In this document: piece after piece, positions 23,091 to 34,020 of the stretch | Layout of the letters: every line of letters begins with the position of its first letter | Numbering within the stretch: position 1 is the stretch's first letter | Source of the DNA: Malus domestica | Lineage: Eukaryota > Streptophyta > Magnoliopsida > Rosales > Rosaceae | DNA: 64,000 bases | Assembly: GCF_042453785.1 (NCBI RefSeq) | Contig: NC_091662.1 | Coordinates: 129,001-193,000 of the forward strand | Direction: 5' to 3' | Notes under the pieces: model-generated | What the model saw: only the letters and a program-made list of their open reading frames with translations | Database searches by the model: none | What the model was told of the DNA's origin: nothing | Program-made: the position numbers and the translations under genes

Positions 23091-23830
23091 GGGTAAAGGA
23101 ACAGTACCACTGCTGGATAATTGGAAGGTCCCAGTGTGTCAAGGTAGACCAGCAAACCTGCCCAACCTTTACTCACATTCGAGAAAACACTCCCAACAAG
23201 ATTGCTTGCTCCAAAATCGAAGAGGCACCGCCTTCTGAATCTCGAGAGCCAGACTCCTAACATGATTACTTTCTCAAAAATCGAAGAGAGGGTAAAGGAA
23301 CAGTACCATTGCTGGATAATTGGAAAGGTCAACCTCTGTGCTTCGTGGCAAGGTAGACTAGCAAACATGCCCAACCTTTACTCACATTCGAGAAAACACT
23401 CCCAACAAGATTGCTTGCTCCAAAATCGAAGAGGCATTGCCCTTCGAATCTCGAGAGCCAGACTCCCAACATGATTACTTTCTCAAAAATCGGGTAAAGG
23501 AACAGTACCACTGCTGGATAATTGGAAAGTCCCTGTGTGTCAACCTCTGTGCTTCGTGGCAATGTAGACTAGCAAACATGCCCAACCTTTACTCACATTC
23601 GAGAAAACACTCCCAACAAGATTGCTTGCTCCAAAATCGAAGAGGCACCGCCCTCCGAATCTCGAGAACCAGACTCCCAACATGATTACTTTCTCAAAAA
23701 TCGAAGAGACACCGCTCTCCGAATCTCGAGAGCCAGACCCCCAGCAGGATTGCTTTCTCAAAAATCGAAGAGGCATCGTTCTCCGAATCTCGAGAGCCAG
23801 ATCCCCGACAGGATTGCTTGTTCGAAAACC
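23091..23830. repeat. Higher-order tandem repeat: three units of about 200 bp, then about 63-bp units
   Basis: Units begin at GGGTAAAGGAACAGTACCA near 23091, 23290 and 23492, each containing CTCACATTCGAGAAAACACT and CCAAAATCGAAGAGGCA. From about 23695 the array changes to shorter units starting CAAAAATCGAAGAG, about 63 bp apart (23695, 23758, 23821). Open frames on both strands are by-products. Confidence 0.7.
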
Positions 23831-25300
23831 GAAGAGGCACCACTTTCCCAACTTCAAGAGCTGGATCTCCTTGGATAAAGCTTGTTTGTAATCTTCACAC
23901 GCAACATCAGCTTTCCAGATACCATAGACCACTTTTTCAAAGTGCTCTGACAGAGTTAAAACATGTGAAGCTGGCAGCTCCTACTACCGTGCTATGACCA
24001 AGCAGGGTAAAGGAATAACATTATTACTTGATGTCAGGGAGACTCCTATATATGTCGACCTCCATCCCCAACGGACAGGCAGACCTGCAAAAATGCTCAA
24101 CCCTTCCTCTTATCTGAGAGGGCACTCCCAACGAAGCCTTTCGAAATATTCAGCTTTCTTTCCCCCCGATAATACCTCTGCAAACAAGCTATACTAGAGC
24201 AAGAATATCTCATATCATCAGGGTTAAAAGCAAGAGTATCCCATATCATGCTTTTTCCCTGTCTTTTCCTTTGGCCTTGTTCTTACTTGCAAGACAAGGA
24301 GAAAGAGAGCAATCAGTCAGCAATTGGAATCAAGCTTCCAGCCAGGAACTGACTGCCTGGAACCCCTTACCTGAGTACTTACCTGGCATTGCTCTCGAGT
24401 ACTCATCTTCAACATCTTATGCTTCCAGGGAAGATACCGCATCTGCCTGAGGAACAGATAGGGCAAGTGAGAAGGATACAAAGAAGCATGTGGAGACAAG
24501 CGTAACAGCACACGTGCCGATACATCCACTACTCTGTCAAAAGCAAAAGTATCCCATATCAGTAGGGTCGAACGTACTCTAGATTTGATGGACTTGTTTT
24601 GACCCTCAAATTCTTCAGTCGGCCTTATACTCTGGAGAAAACCAGAAAACCCTCCAGCCTAGTTCAAGAATAAGCCTGTGGAAAGTTACTTCTTCAAAAG
24701 CAAAAGTATCACATATCATCTCTTCTCATTTTTCTTCTCTTTATCCTTCATGTTGCCTGCAAGATAGGGAGAATGTGAACAATCAGCCGGAGCTCTGATT
24801 GCTTACCTTGTCTGTCACCTCTTTCAGCAGATCCCCTAGCTCGGCGACTTGGGGGACTCCTACTACATGGTTTGTATCGCGCTTGACCAAGCCTGAAACT
24901 ACAAGTAAGCTTCAAGTGAAATTGATACATTACCTTGTGCATCTCCACCAGTTAAAGATACCATCCCTGGATGGAGGAAGAGTACTTCCAGAGAAGATGC
25001 CATATCTACCTATGAGACAGATAAGACAAGTCAAGACGATACCACACTCCGGTACTTAGAAGTTTCGTGATTACGAGATCATTCTCCTACAATATTTCCT
25101 AATGTCATTTGTATTAAATCATTCACTTATACTCACTAAAGGAGAGCTTGAACCTATGTACTTGTGTAAACCCTTCACAATTAATGAGAACTCCTCTATT
25201 CCATGGACGTAGCCAATCTGGGTGAACCACGTACATCTTGTGTTTGCTTTCCTATCTCTATCCATTTATATACTTATCCACACTAATGACCAGAGCAATC

Positions 25301-25925
25301 TAGCGAAGATCACAAAAAGCGACCGTTTTCGCTACCTAGGATCTATCTTGCAAGAGAACGGAGAATTAGATGGAGATCTCAACCATAGAATACAAGTTGG
25401 ATGGATGAAGTGTAAGAGTGCATCCGGCGTGTTGTGTGACCGTCGTAGGCCACTGAAGCTCAAGGGAAAATTTTATAGGACGGCAATAAGGCCAGCGATG
25501 TTGTATGTCACAGAATGTTGGGCGGTGAAGCATCAACACGTACACAAAATGGGTGTAGCGGAGATGAGGATGCTTCGTGGGATGTGTGGGCACACGAGAA
25601 ATGATAAGATTGGGAATGAGGATATCCGAGGTAAAGTAGGAGTAGTCGAAATTGAAGGAAATATGAGAGAAAATCAGTTCCGGTGGTTTGGGCAAGTGCA
25701 AAGAAGGCCTACTGACGCTCTGGTTCGAAAATGTGACTACGGGACAGAGGTTCAGGGCCGAAGGGGTAGAGGAAGACCTAGGAAAACTTTGGAAGAGACC
25801 CTAAGAAAAGACTTGAGTACTTGTATCTAACGGAGGACATGACACAAAACCGAGCGCAATGGCGTTCTAGGATTCATATAGCCGACCCCACTTAGTGGGA
25901 AAAGGCTTTGTTGTTGTTGTTGGTG
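25301..25925 (+). mobile_element. 5'-truncated RTE-type LINE, C-terminal reverse transcriptase end and 3' tail
   Basis: From about 25312 the frame reads SDRFRYLGSILQENGELDGD...; GWMKCKSASGVLCDRRRPLK; FYRTAIRPAMLYVTECWAVK; then MRENQFRWFGQVQRRPTDA and RRGRGRPRKTLEETLRKDL, closed at 25830. This is the C-terminal part of an RTE-clade RT (post-finger/thumb). The 3' end has ATAGCCGACCCCACTTAGTG and a GTT repeat tail (25905-25920). The same 3' end is found alone at 10543-10623. RT catalytic motifs are missing through truncation. It abuts the LARD-like remnant and ends just before PARG exon 25932. Confidence 0.85.
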
Positions 25926-26062
25926 GTGTAGGTATGCTGCTTCTTTTCGTTTTGCTGGTGACTATGTGGGCACAAGTGATACTGACTCTCTTAGAAGACG
26001 TAAAACCCGAATTACTGCAATAGATGCATTATGCTGTCCTGGATGAGACAATATAAACAAAA

Positions 26063-26419
26063 GTTCCTCCTCCGGTATGTATATTTTAGTTAACCACAGA
26101 CAGATTATTTGAATCATATGGAATAGTCATGCTTCCAGAATAGAAACCCATAATATACCTAGCCAAAGGATTTTACATTGTTTAATGCTAATTTGGTCCC
26201 TGCAACTTTGAGGAAGGCTTCAAGCATTCCAAATTACTTTTATTAAATTACTCTTCACAGTAAAATCGTTCGGTATATTAGCTTAAATCCAACCTGCAGA
26301 TGATAATCATGCAGCTGAAATTGAAGAGGAAGATGAAATTGAAGAAATGAAGAACTTGCTATTTTAGTAGTAGCCGTTAGTCTTTAAATTGTAACGGCTA
26401 GTTTACTTTCTGTTTTTAG
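26063..26419. other. Spacer after the PARG remnant
   Basis: Nothing firm. Around 26297-26368 a short acidic frame (DDNHAAEIEEEDEIEEMK) could be a relic of a PARG C-terminal exon, but this is not secure. Confidence 0.25.
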
Positions 26420-26847
26420 CAAGGTTCTAAAAAACGCTAAGCGCTAGTCGGGCGGCGGGCTAGGTAAATTTCTTGAATATCTTGTAAATAAGGGCATATT
26501 GACACCTAAAAAAAAACTATACTTGTATGGATAATAAAATAATGATAAAATGCAAATTAGGTACACTATTTCCATAAGTATTGGATGAACTTGTAGTAAA
26601 TCCATTATTTGCAAATTAGATACACCATTTCCATAAGTATACCACCATGAAACCAAAAAAGAAAAAAGCACGCAATTAATAAAAAAAAAAAAAAAAAACC
26701 TCCTAGGACCGCCTAGGACCGTCTAGGGCCGCCTAGGACCGCCTAGCCCGCCTAACCCGCCTAGACCGCCTAGGCGCCGCCTAGGCCCAACCCGATTTTT
26801 CCTCCCGATTTGCCCAAAAACGCCTCGGTTGCTAGGCGCCCAGCGCC

Positions 26848-26881
<34 letters not shown>
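26420..26881. mobile_element. Non-autonomous hAT-like MITE, GC-rich CCTAGG interior
   Basis: Ends CAAGGTTCTAAAAAACG and, reversed, CAGTGTTCTAAAAAACG. The 8-bp repeat GTTTTTAG flanks it exactly (26412-26419, 26882-26889), the hAT duplication length. Inside, the right half repeats GCCTAGG/CGCCTAGG words (26701-26860); the left half is AT-rich. No coding capacity. Confidence 0.78.
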
Positions 26882-26889
26882 GTTTTTAG

Positions 26890-27175
26890 CAAGTATCACA
26901 GCTGGTATTCCTATCCTTTGGAATCGTAATATGTCCCTGGATCCATTCCCAAGTGGAAGGATTGTAGCCTCCGACGGCCTAAAATTTAAGCATTGTTTAT
27001 CAATATGTCTCCCGTATTAAAACTCCATATTTAGTCATACACCACAAATGCCTTGTAATGGAAATGTTATATATTTTGCTATGAGTAGCAATCACATGGA
27101 CACACACACTTATGTGTACCTTCTTATTTTGAATTGTGCCAACTTTGACTTCAGGCTCTTTTAAAACAAAATTCA
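26890..27175. other. Spacer, nothing recognised
   Basis: A plus-strand frame reads GIPILWNRNMSLDPFPSGRI but has no family signature; part of it should be 3' UTR of the leftward gene ending at 27176. Confidence 0.3.
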
Positions 27176-28089
27176 TCACTCGTTGTGAACACCGCAACAA
27201 CAGAAGGCTTTGTGGTAATGAAAGCGGAAGGCAAACAGTTGGTACGGGTTTGCGCCATTAAACTTGCATTCGGACACACCCACTCTTCGTTTCTTTGTTT
27301 TTCCTCCAAATACAGTGAGGCATTTTCTTGTACTGTGAGAGACCCAGAAGCGGAATTGGCGATGATTTAGTTTCTTGGGTGCATTAATTGATTTCCAGTC
27401 AGCCTCTGCTAAGCTTTCCAGGGAGCTCAATAAACGAAGGCTAACAGTGCCGTGCTTGTCCACCGTGAGGTAAGTTTGTCCACCTGAACATTTGTCCATA
27501 TAGTTGCTAAACCTGGGGAGCACACAACGAAAAAGAGCATATGCAAGGCGAGGATATTATTGGACTTTTCACTCATAATGAAGTGTCTGTCATCTATTTA
27601 TCTTTACAGTAAAATCGTTCGGTATATTACAACCCGAGATCAAACAGAGGAAAATGCTAACAGGTTAAAGGCCTGTATTTGTTTTATTTATTTATATGTT
27701 TGGCCTTAATTTCAGAGAACAAATTAAGCATAAAAATAGGATCACCTGTGAAAACCGGAAGCAGAACCAGAAGTAGATTTCCAGCCATAATAAGCATTTA
27801 GATTTGGCGATTGGCCACCTTTGATATCTGGCACTGAGTAAACTCCTCTGTCATTCAAATCCACAAAGTCAGACTGTAAAGCACCAGCAATAAGAGTGTC
27901 ATCAAATGCAGTCAGATGGGGGTAGGCTTCGCTTGGAGGGCATTTACTTGACTCACATTTCAAGCACTGGCTGCAAAGTCGCTTACTCTTCAATTCTTGG
28001 TCATCATTTGATGCATATGCACTAGTCATTACCAGGACAAGTAGGCACAGAGAAAGGCAATGCCAATACCTATCCATGCTTGTAGCCAT
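27176..28089 (-). CDS. Unrecognised secreted cysteine-containing plant protein
   Basis: Two exons, 28089-27746 and 27512-27176, join in frame across the codon AGG (GFH-R-FSNYMDKC) with CAG|GTGATC donor and CCCAG acceptor, giving 226 residues. Residues 1-26 form a signal peptide (RYWHCLSLCLLVLVMTSAYA). A Cys cluster follows (LCSQCLKCESSKCPPSEAYP). The second exon has strand-rich text with QTYLTVDKHGTVSLRLL and RKCLTVFGGKTKKRRVGVSE, which could be a beta-trefoil-like fold, but this is a guess. The protein ends KAFCCCGVHNE. I do not recognise the family. The long shared frame and clean splice sites make a real gene likely. A CT/TA microsatellite lies just upstream (28108-28205), probably in the 5' leader. 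Confidence 0.7.
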
Positions 28090-28107
28090 AGCTTCTCTAC
28101 CTTGCCG

Positions 28108-28122
28108 CTCTCTCTCTCTCTC

Positions 28123-28196
<74 letters not shown>

Positions 28197-28205
28197 TATA
28201 TATTG
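28108..28205. repeat. Compound (TC)n-(TA)n microsatellite
   Basis: About 65 bases of CT dinucleotide repeat with one TTCC interruption, followed by TATATA with one TG. It sits 20 bp upstream of the ATG at 28089 (minus), so length changes may alter the 5' leader of the secreted-protein gene. Confidence 0.85.
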
Positions 28206-29517
28206 TTGGTAATCCTAACAAGACAATTACATTGTTATATATAACAAAACATTTTTCTTGTTCTTGATGTTATCAGATTCCTTTGTTTTGTTTCCAATTA
28301 GATTTATGGAATTTAACTTGCGGATTCTCTATTGGCTTTTAAGTAGAAGAATATAAGACTTAGCTGGTAATAGGCTGGCCTTCTTTCTTAGTGGAGTTGT
28401 GGAAACTGGACATGAAGAAGTTTTGTATGCACTTTCATTTTCTCCCAAAAGAAAAAAAAGGCATAAATTCTGATCTTATGACTGTACTAGGTATATACTA
28501 GGGCGGCTGATGATGGCAATTGCAGGCTGTTGAGGACTCCTGATCAATTACTTTATGGAGAGAGCATAAGCTGTTAACATTGTTTGACATTTTTGTTTTC
28601 CGATAACACCGATGTTTCATTTAGGCCGTCCAAATTCTACAATAAATGTCGTTGGACGTAATTGGCCATAACAAAAAATTGGATAAATGCAGTACCATTT
28701 TCTTTTTTTCTTTTCCCTTTCCTTTGGGTTACAATACAGTACATAGGGTGCTTCATTATGTCTGTAGCGATCGGCTTATTAGGCTTCATAAACTTAAATT
28801 CAAGAGGGAGTGAAACTCATCCTAGACTACAGAGTGACCTACACAGCTACACTTGATAAATTCGGACATAAATTCTAAGTGGTAAACCAAAATCACCAGC
28901 GCCCTCACCTGACTGACTCGAAACAGGGTCGTTTTGGACATAAGCATGGTGCAAACACGAGTAGATCTGATTTCTAGAAGTTACCATGCTTCTCTCCTTG
29001 TCAGGAAATAGGAAATCCAGTTTTGAGAATCAATGATGCATGCGTTAGTAGTTAGTAGTTACCAACTTCCATTCCATGTTCCAACTTCCAACCTCCAACC
29101 AACTGGTAAAACTGACAGACGGAGTCAAGTTTGAGTCGCAAGTATATGCTGTTTTAGCCTAGGGAATGGTGCTTGGCATATTCCACTATTCACTGTCAGA
29201 ATACCTAACATCAGATGAGATGAGATGAGATGGTCCCAGTTTTTAAACCCAGTGCAGGCTGAATCTGAAGCTCAAGGCTATCGACTATCTTTCTCCTTAT
29301 CCCTACTATACGAGTTGTTTTACTGCTTGTATATATGGACCATGGAGGCATCATTTTGCCAAACGTGTGTGCGACAGACCGGCCTATTGAGTATAATTGG
29401 TGGTGGTAATTTGCAGCAGTGGATATGTTTGTTGCTGGTCACCTAGTTATTCCGTGATTCCATCCATCTGCGCTCGCTTCAATGTATAATTTGTATTTGT
29501 ATATGTAGCATATAAGT
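28206..29517. other. Spacer, no gene seen
   Basis: Read on both strands; only short frames without family features. A GATGAGATGAGATGAGATG run occurs at 29214-29232. Confidence 0.4.
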
Positions 29518-30467
29518 TGAATATCAGAATACGAAACGAATAAAATTAACAAAATAAGAATATTATTAAACAAATGAGAATGTCAAAATGACTACAAAAC
29601 CCTAAAAGACTACATTGTGAATGATTTAATTCTAAAACTAAATTACAATTAATATTTATAGAGAACTAAATCTAAGAAACCCTAACTCGAATGGGCTAAG
29701 CTCAAATCCTAAACTAACAAGCAAAACCTAAATACTAAAATAAACCTAAATACTACTATTTTCCAACACCCCTGTCAAACTCATGGTGGTACACGACATG
29801 GGTTTGCCAAAGTATATGTGGATGCAAAACTCCAAATTTCAATGCCAATGCCCATGCCCATGGCAATGCCAATACCGATGCTGATGCTAGATTTCCATTC
29901 CAAGTTCAAGCTACCATGCCCAATGCAAGAATACACGGGCCACAAAGCAACCATATTTTTTTCCTTTCTTTTTTTTCCCTTTTTTTTTTCTTCCTTCTTC
30001 TTCTTTCCGTGGTTCCTTTTTTTTTTCCTTCTTTTCTCCTTCGTCCCCTTTGTTTATTTGTTGGGGGATCTTCTCCTCTGCAAGCAAAACTTCTTTTTTT
30101 TCTTTCATTTTTCTTTTCCTTGCAAACAATCAATACCAACTAACAAATCTAAAACGAACGACGACAAAGGCAAACAAATTGATACCAACGAGAACAGATT
30201 GAACCCTAAGGATCAAACCCGCTCTGATACCAAATTGAATATCAGAATGCGAAACGAATAAAACTAACAAAATAAGAATATTATTTAACAAACGAGAATG
30301 CCGAAACGGCTACAAAACCCTAAGAGACTACATTGTGAATGACTTATTCTCAAACTAAATTACAATCAATATTTATAGAGAACTAAATCTAAGAAACTCT
30401 AACTCGGATGGATTAGGTCCAAATCCCAAACTAACAAGCAAAACCTAAATACTAATATTTTCCAACA
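29518..30467 (-). mobile_element. TRIM-like LTR retroelement with initiator-Met primer binding site
   Basis: Two direct repeats, 29518-29768 (251 bp) and 30236-30467 (232 bp), about 90% alike by eye, start TGAATATCAGAAT and end TTTTCCAACA on the plus strand, that is TGTTGGAAAA...CA on the minus strand. Next to the right copy, 30221-30232 reversed is TGGTATCAGAGC, complementary to the 3' end of initiator tRNA-Met. Next to the left copy, reversed text ends TTTGACAGGGG, a short purine tract. The internal 467 bp has no protein domains, only CCCATG repeats (29844-29880) and T-rich text (29956-30120). Flanking 5-mers (TAAGT, ATATA) do not match. Confidence 0.82.
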
Positions 30468-30942
30468 ATATATACATGCGGTATTGTATATTTGACCGAC
30501 GGTCCTTCTGAATAGATGACCATCAACAAACACATTCATAATGCAAGCAATGTACATCCATCTCTTCACTTCTGTTCCTTCTGTCTCACCATCTCACCAT
30601 TTACTGGTCGTACAGTTACAGCCGAGTCTCGATCGGTGTTTGTGTAAGCTTTGCATGGTAATGCTAATAATGTGTATATAAATCGGAAGTTCATGTTCCT
30701 TTTATTTCTTCTATATGTGTCTTATCATGGACAGCATGAATCCCACATCGGGAAAAGAGATGTCTTTGCATGTGTTTGTAAGTAATTAGGCTACTCCCAC
30801 CATATTTCTAACTGATTTTATGGTGAAAAAGATGCATAAATCCGAATCTAATTGGAGGGCATCACAATATTTCTTTATAAATTTTCAAGAGAAATTAAAA
30901 ATATGAGACGAAAGCTGAGAAGAGAGAGAGCAGACAGCAGAG

Positions 30943-31032
30943 GTTGTAAATAACCCTGTAATTGAATTGAAATAAGCAGCACCTTGAGTTGTAAATAACC
31001 CTGTAATTGAATTGAAATAAGCAGCACCTTGA
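30943..31032. repeat. Perfect 45-bp tandem duplication
   Basis: The unit starting GTTGTAAATAACCCTGTAAT is present twice without a mismatch (30943-30987, 30988-31032), with GTTGTA beginning a third copy. It lies just downstream of the leftward MEGLIP-type gene, probably in its 3' UTR. Confidence 0.88.
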
Positions 31033-31094
31033 GTTGTACTGATCATGTGGCCATTGATAATTAGCTAGCTAGCTACTAGCCTACTGCTAGTCTG

Positions 31095-31562
31095 CTAGGC
31101 ACCAGAGATGCATGAGAAGAAACTTCGGTGGCTCCGAAACCGGGCAAGTTGCTTTGGAGGAGGAGAATTAATGGAGTCATCAGCGTCCACCGATGAAGAG
31201 AATCCTTGCATAGAGTTGGAAGTAGAACCGAGAGAAACAGATTTGTGACGGCGATGCTGAAACTGACGACCTCCATGATTAATAATGTTTGTGGTTGTGG
31301 ATAAGGACGACTGGTTCCGACGGGCAGACGCGCCATTAACATTAAATATCGTTGGAAGATGATGATCAGCTGAAGGTGCAGGTTGGGGAACATAGACGTA
31401 ACTGTTGTGATCGATGTAGAAGTCAGCGATGTTGTAATTACTAGTTTGACCTGATACTGGTGGGGTTGCTGCTGCTAATGAGGAGGAGGAGAGGCAGCTG
31501 TATTGGCGGCGAGTTCTGTTCCTCTTCATTGCCTTGTAAACCATTGGGATCAGACCCTCCAT
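31095..31562 (-). CDS. Small plant-specific protein with N-terminal MEGLIP motif
   Basis: One frame of 155 residues, ATG at 31560-31562. It begins MEGLIPMVYKAMKRNRTRRQ, a start shared by a family of short plant proteins of unknown role as I remember it, then a Ser-rich linker, NIADFYIDHNSYVYVP in the middle, and HRRHKSVSLGS near residue 105, also typical. The C-terminus RFRSHRSFFSCISGA is basic. No membrane segment or catalytic motif is seen. No intron is needed. Promoter side: 31563-31860. Confidence 0.75.
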   Translation of the reverse strand: MEGLIPMVYKAMKRNRTRRQYSCLSSSSLAAATPPVSGQTSNYNIADFYIDHNSYVYVPQPAPSADHHLPTIFNVNGASARRNQSSLSTTTNIINHGGRQFQHRRHKSVSLGSTSNSMQGFSSSVDADDSINSPPPKQLARFRSHRSFFSCISGA

Positions 31563-31874
31563 AATTATAATTACGGATTGGATCTAGTCTAGTCTAATGA
31601 AGCTTATCGATCGATCTCTATACTCTATTCTCTAGGCTGTTGTCGGCTCATGATCTGTTCTGTATCTGTGCGAGATGAGGAGAGAGAAGGTTGCTAACTA
31701 TTTAGACATTTTTTCTTCTGAATTTGTGAAAGATTATGGATGAGCAAGCAAGATAGCCAAGTAGCAAGAATACTCTTTGCAATATATATAAATACACACA
31801 CACACATTATTTGAATTCAGTTGGAAAGGTTCTTGGATGACGCATGCATATTATAAAGAAATGAAAGCCACCTG

Positions 31875-32066
31875 TCGCAAGTCAATCTTAAATAGTTGCT
31901 TCTTTGTGACTTAAAAATGTTACGAGTTCGAATCATAAAAATAGTGTTTTTGCAAAGTAAGAGTAAGACTGCATCAAAAAATAGTGTCTTTGCAAAGTAA
32001 GAGTAAGACTGCATATAATAGACGTTTTTCTCGACTCTCACAAAGCAAGAGCCTTGTTGGCTTGGA
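31875..32066 (+). mobile_element. Old Au-like SINE with internal 42-bp tandem duplication
   Basis: TTACGAGTTCGAATC at 31920-31934 resembles a B box. It is followed by TTTGCAAAGTAAGAGTAAGA..., ATAATAGAC and CTCACAAAGCAAGAGCCTTG, a diverged version of the Au SINE order. The segment AATAGTGT(T/C)TTTGCAAAGT is doubled (31937 and 31980). The 5' end and target duplication are not resolved. Confidence 0.55.
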
Positions 32067-33636
32067 TCATGCTTTATGGTTGTTTGGTTTGTTTGGTGAT
32101 TCATTGGTGCCTGCATCTGCATCTGTAAGATTATACTTGGTTTTTTTTTGTCTTTTGCTTTTTTGTTTTTTTGTTTTTTTGTTTTTTTTGTTTTTTAGTA
32201 TATTGATATTTTTACACTTAGGGGGCTAAGTTACATAATAGACAATCTAATTTGGTATCAAATTCATCATTTACGAGATTCGAACTTAAGACTTTTCATT
32301 TTCAAGTAAAGAAGAATATCACCAGAGACCTAATATTCGATTTGGTTTTGAAACTTGAATTGGTAGTGGTTTTTGACAAATAAGCCGCATGATAATAATA
32401 ATAATGTTATATTATTTGGTCTTGTAATAAATAAGAAGAAAAAGGAGGATGGGATAGAATTTTTTGAAAGAAGATTTATATATTGAAATTAAACTGAATT
32501 ACAAAGATAAGTCTTGGTGGATGGTATTTTGTATAACACGCCAGTTTTGTATTTGACTTTAAATTTATAAAATGGAAGGAAATTCCATCGGGCAAGATCT
32601 TTTATCCCACTCAATCGAAAGATTTTTTCAGTGTGACCGGTACATGAGTTGGTACACTACGTGTCACTATACAAATAATGGAATATGTGTGCTAAAAAGT
32701 TAATAACTTAAAAAAAAATTCCAACCACTCCTATTAAAACACGTGATCTACCACTTGTGTTTCCGTCACAACTAAAAATTTCTCCACTCAAACTCATTCA
32801 AGGGTCAAGGCCTTTCATCCCAACCAATCCCATCCAAGTCCCAATAAGACTCTTAAGAGGAAGGATAGGGACGTTATAGAATACGAAGGAATGACTCATG
32901 AAATGGTCGTCGTCGAAGTACATCAATTCATCATCACTAGACTAATCCTTTCCTTGTTATCTCCTTCAATTCTTTTAGTAAACAAATACAAACACGTACA
33001 CAAAACGCTTCTTTCATTCATTCGTTATCGTCTCTCTTTTTGTTTATACAACACGCACAACCAACTTTGAAACGAGATTATCATATAAATATTTACAAGC
33101 ACAAAACACTTTATTCATTCATCATCGTCCTCATCTCTTTTCAATATTATACGTATAGATAGATGCATAGATTTTTTTTTATTTTGATCATATAGATGCA
33201 TACATTTAAATGAACAATTAAACAATTAGAATTAGTTAAGAAGCAGGATAAGCAGCATCTCCAGTTTAATTCTGTTTACTTGGTCAAGCCAAAGCATATA
33301 TGGGCTTTCGTTTTCCTTGCACCCACCCACCCATTTGGCATTTGGCCCGATTTGGGATACGGCCGATTGCCTTCCGCCTTCCTTGTAATTTGTTTGGCGA
33401 AGAAATGAACGACTTGTCATCTCATCTCTACTCAGTCTACAAGTATAAGACATACACCTCCACTCTATCCTGCCTTATCAACAAGCAACTTGTCTCCGCT
33501 GCTCACGACTCCAAGACCAGTCAGTCAGTACGGTAACAGATGAACAGTAGCCACCTTTCTTTTACTTTTTAAGTTTTATCACTCCTCAACTTTTACCATT
33601 CTCGTTTCCTTTCCTCTTTAACTTTAAAAAAAAAGA
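32067..33636. other. AT-rich spacer without a gene
   Basis: A T-run region at 32138-32200 and small ATA runs are seen. A plus frame at 33300-33536 and a minus frame at 33232-33453 have no family signature. Nothing else is supported. Confidence 0.4.
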
Positions 33637-33775
33637 TCGTACCCAGTGCACAAGGCTCCCGCTTTACGCAGGGTCTGGGAGAGGTGAATGTCGGCTAGCC
33701 TTACCCCCATTTATGGAGAGGCTGCTCCCAAGTCTCGAACCCGAGACCTACCGCTCATGGGCGAAGGCATTTGCC
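33637..33775 (-). mobile_element. SINE of the same family as 501-660, reverse, 5'-truncated
   Basis: Reverse text runs from CGTACCCAGTGCACAAGGCT through GCAGGGTCTGGGAGAGGTG to ACCGCTCATGGGCGAAGGCA, matching the 501-660 copy closely. The first about 20 bp of the SINE are missing. B box: GTCTCGAACCCGAGACC at about 33733. It lies about 250 bp past the 3' end of the unknown minus-strand gene. Confidence 0.85.
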
Positions 33776-34020
33776 CGAACCCGAATCTGAAACTTCTCAA
33801 CTAAATTGAATCGGACATCATACATAACTCAAACTATAACAACTATGGATACAACAGTGCATGCACTCTTGTTGATCCTTCAAGCAGTAACTGTTTCTCC
33901 ATTCCACCTGCAGGAAAAAAAGGAAACGAAACCACCACTTTGGACCGGTTGAGAATTGTCGCACTTGCTCTACTACAACTAGAAACATACAAGAGAAGAC
34001 ATCAAAGGTAATAATCTGTG

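Larger units (their letters stand above)
21740..25300. mobile_element. Non-autonomous retroelement (LARD-like) remnant in the last PARG intron
   Basis: About 3.5 kb without pol domains, holding one coiled-coil ORF (21787-22467, minus), tandem arrays (22613-22760, 23091-23830) and two related blocks around AAAGCAAAAGTATC(C/A)CATATCA (24210-24350, 24690-24810). The right part (about 25150-25300) has GGGTGAACCACGTACATCTT, the type of text found near LTR ends of plant copia-like elements. Edges are not resolved. Confidence 0.55.
19522..26062 (+). pseudogene. PARG: Poly(ADP-ribose) glycohydrolase remnant split by transposons
   Basis: Five exon remnants with splice borders: 19522-19703 (LISREEARKRFGEVVPALANL..., then shifted frame with a TAA), 20840-about 20942 (ELISALLGCSLFCLFP), 21055-21296 (LYDGYNEQQENKIRCIIHHF..., shifted, ending in YIGGGDLRTGCVQ), 21451-21569 (EEICFLINPELIASMLF, ERFSNYTG) and 25932-about 26062 (YAASFRFAGDYVGTSD..., ITAIDALCCPG, then one base short). 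The catalytic signature GGG-x(6-8)-QEE is intact across exons 3/4 but the reading frame is broken at least three times and the N-terminal exon is missing. PARG removes poly(ADP-ribose) in DNA repair. The last intron carries 4.2 kb of nested retroelements. A pseudogene is the best reading; an active copy is expected elsewhere. Confidence 0.85.

Noticed and set aside
22259-23932. Many overlapping frames on both strands
   Set aside because: They follow tandem repeat units and repeat the same peptide text; no start context or family match.
29906-30143. Minus-strand Lys/Glu-rich frames
   Set aside because: Translation of T-rich low-complexity sequence inside the TRIM.
30943-31032. TGTAAATA words as Pumilio sites
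   Set aside because: They are on the plus strand while the adjacent gene is on the minus strand, so they would not be in its mRNA in that sense.
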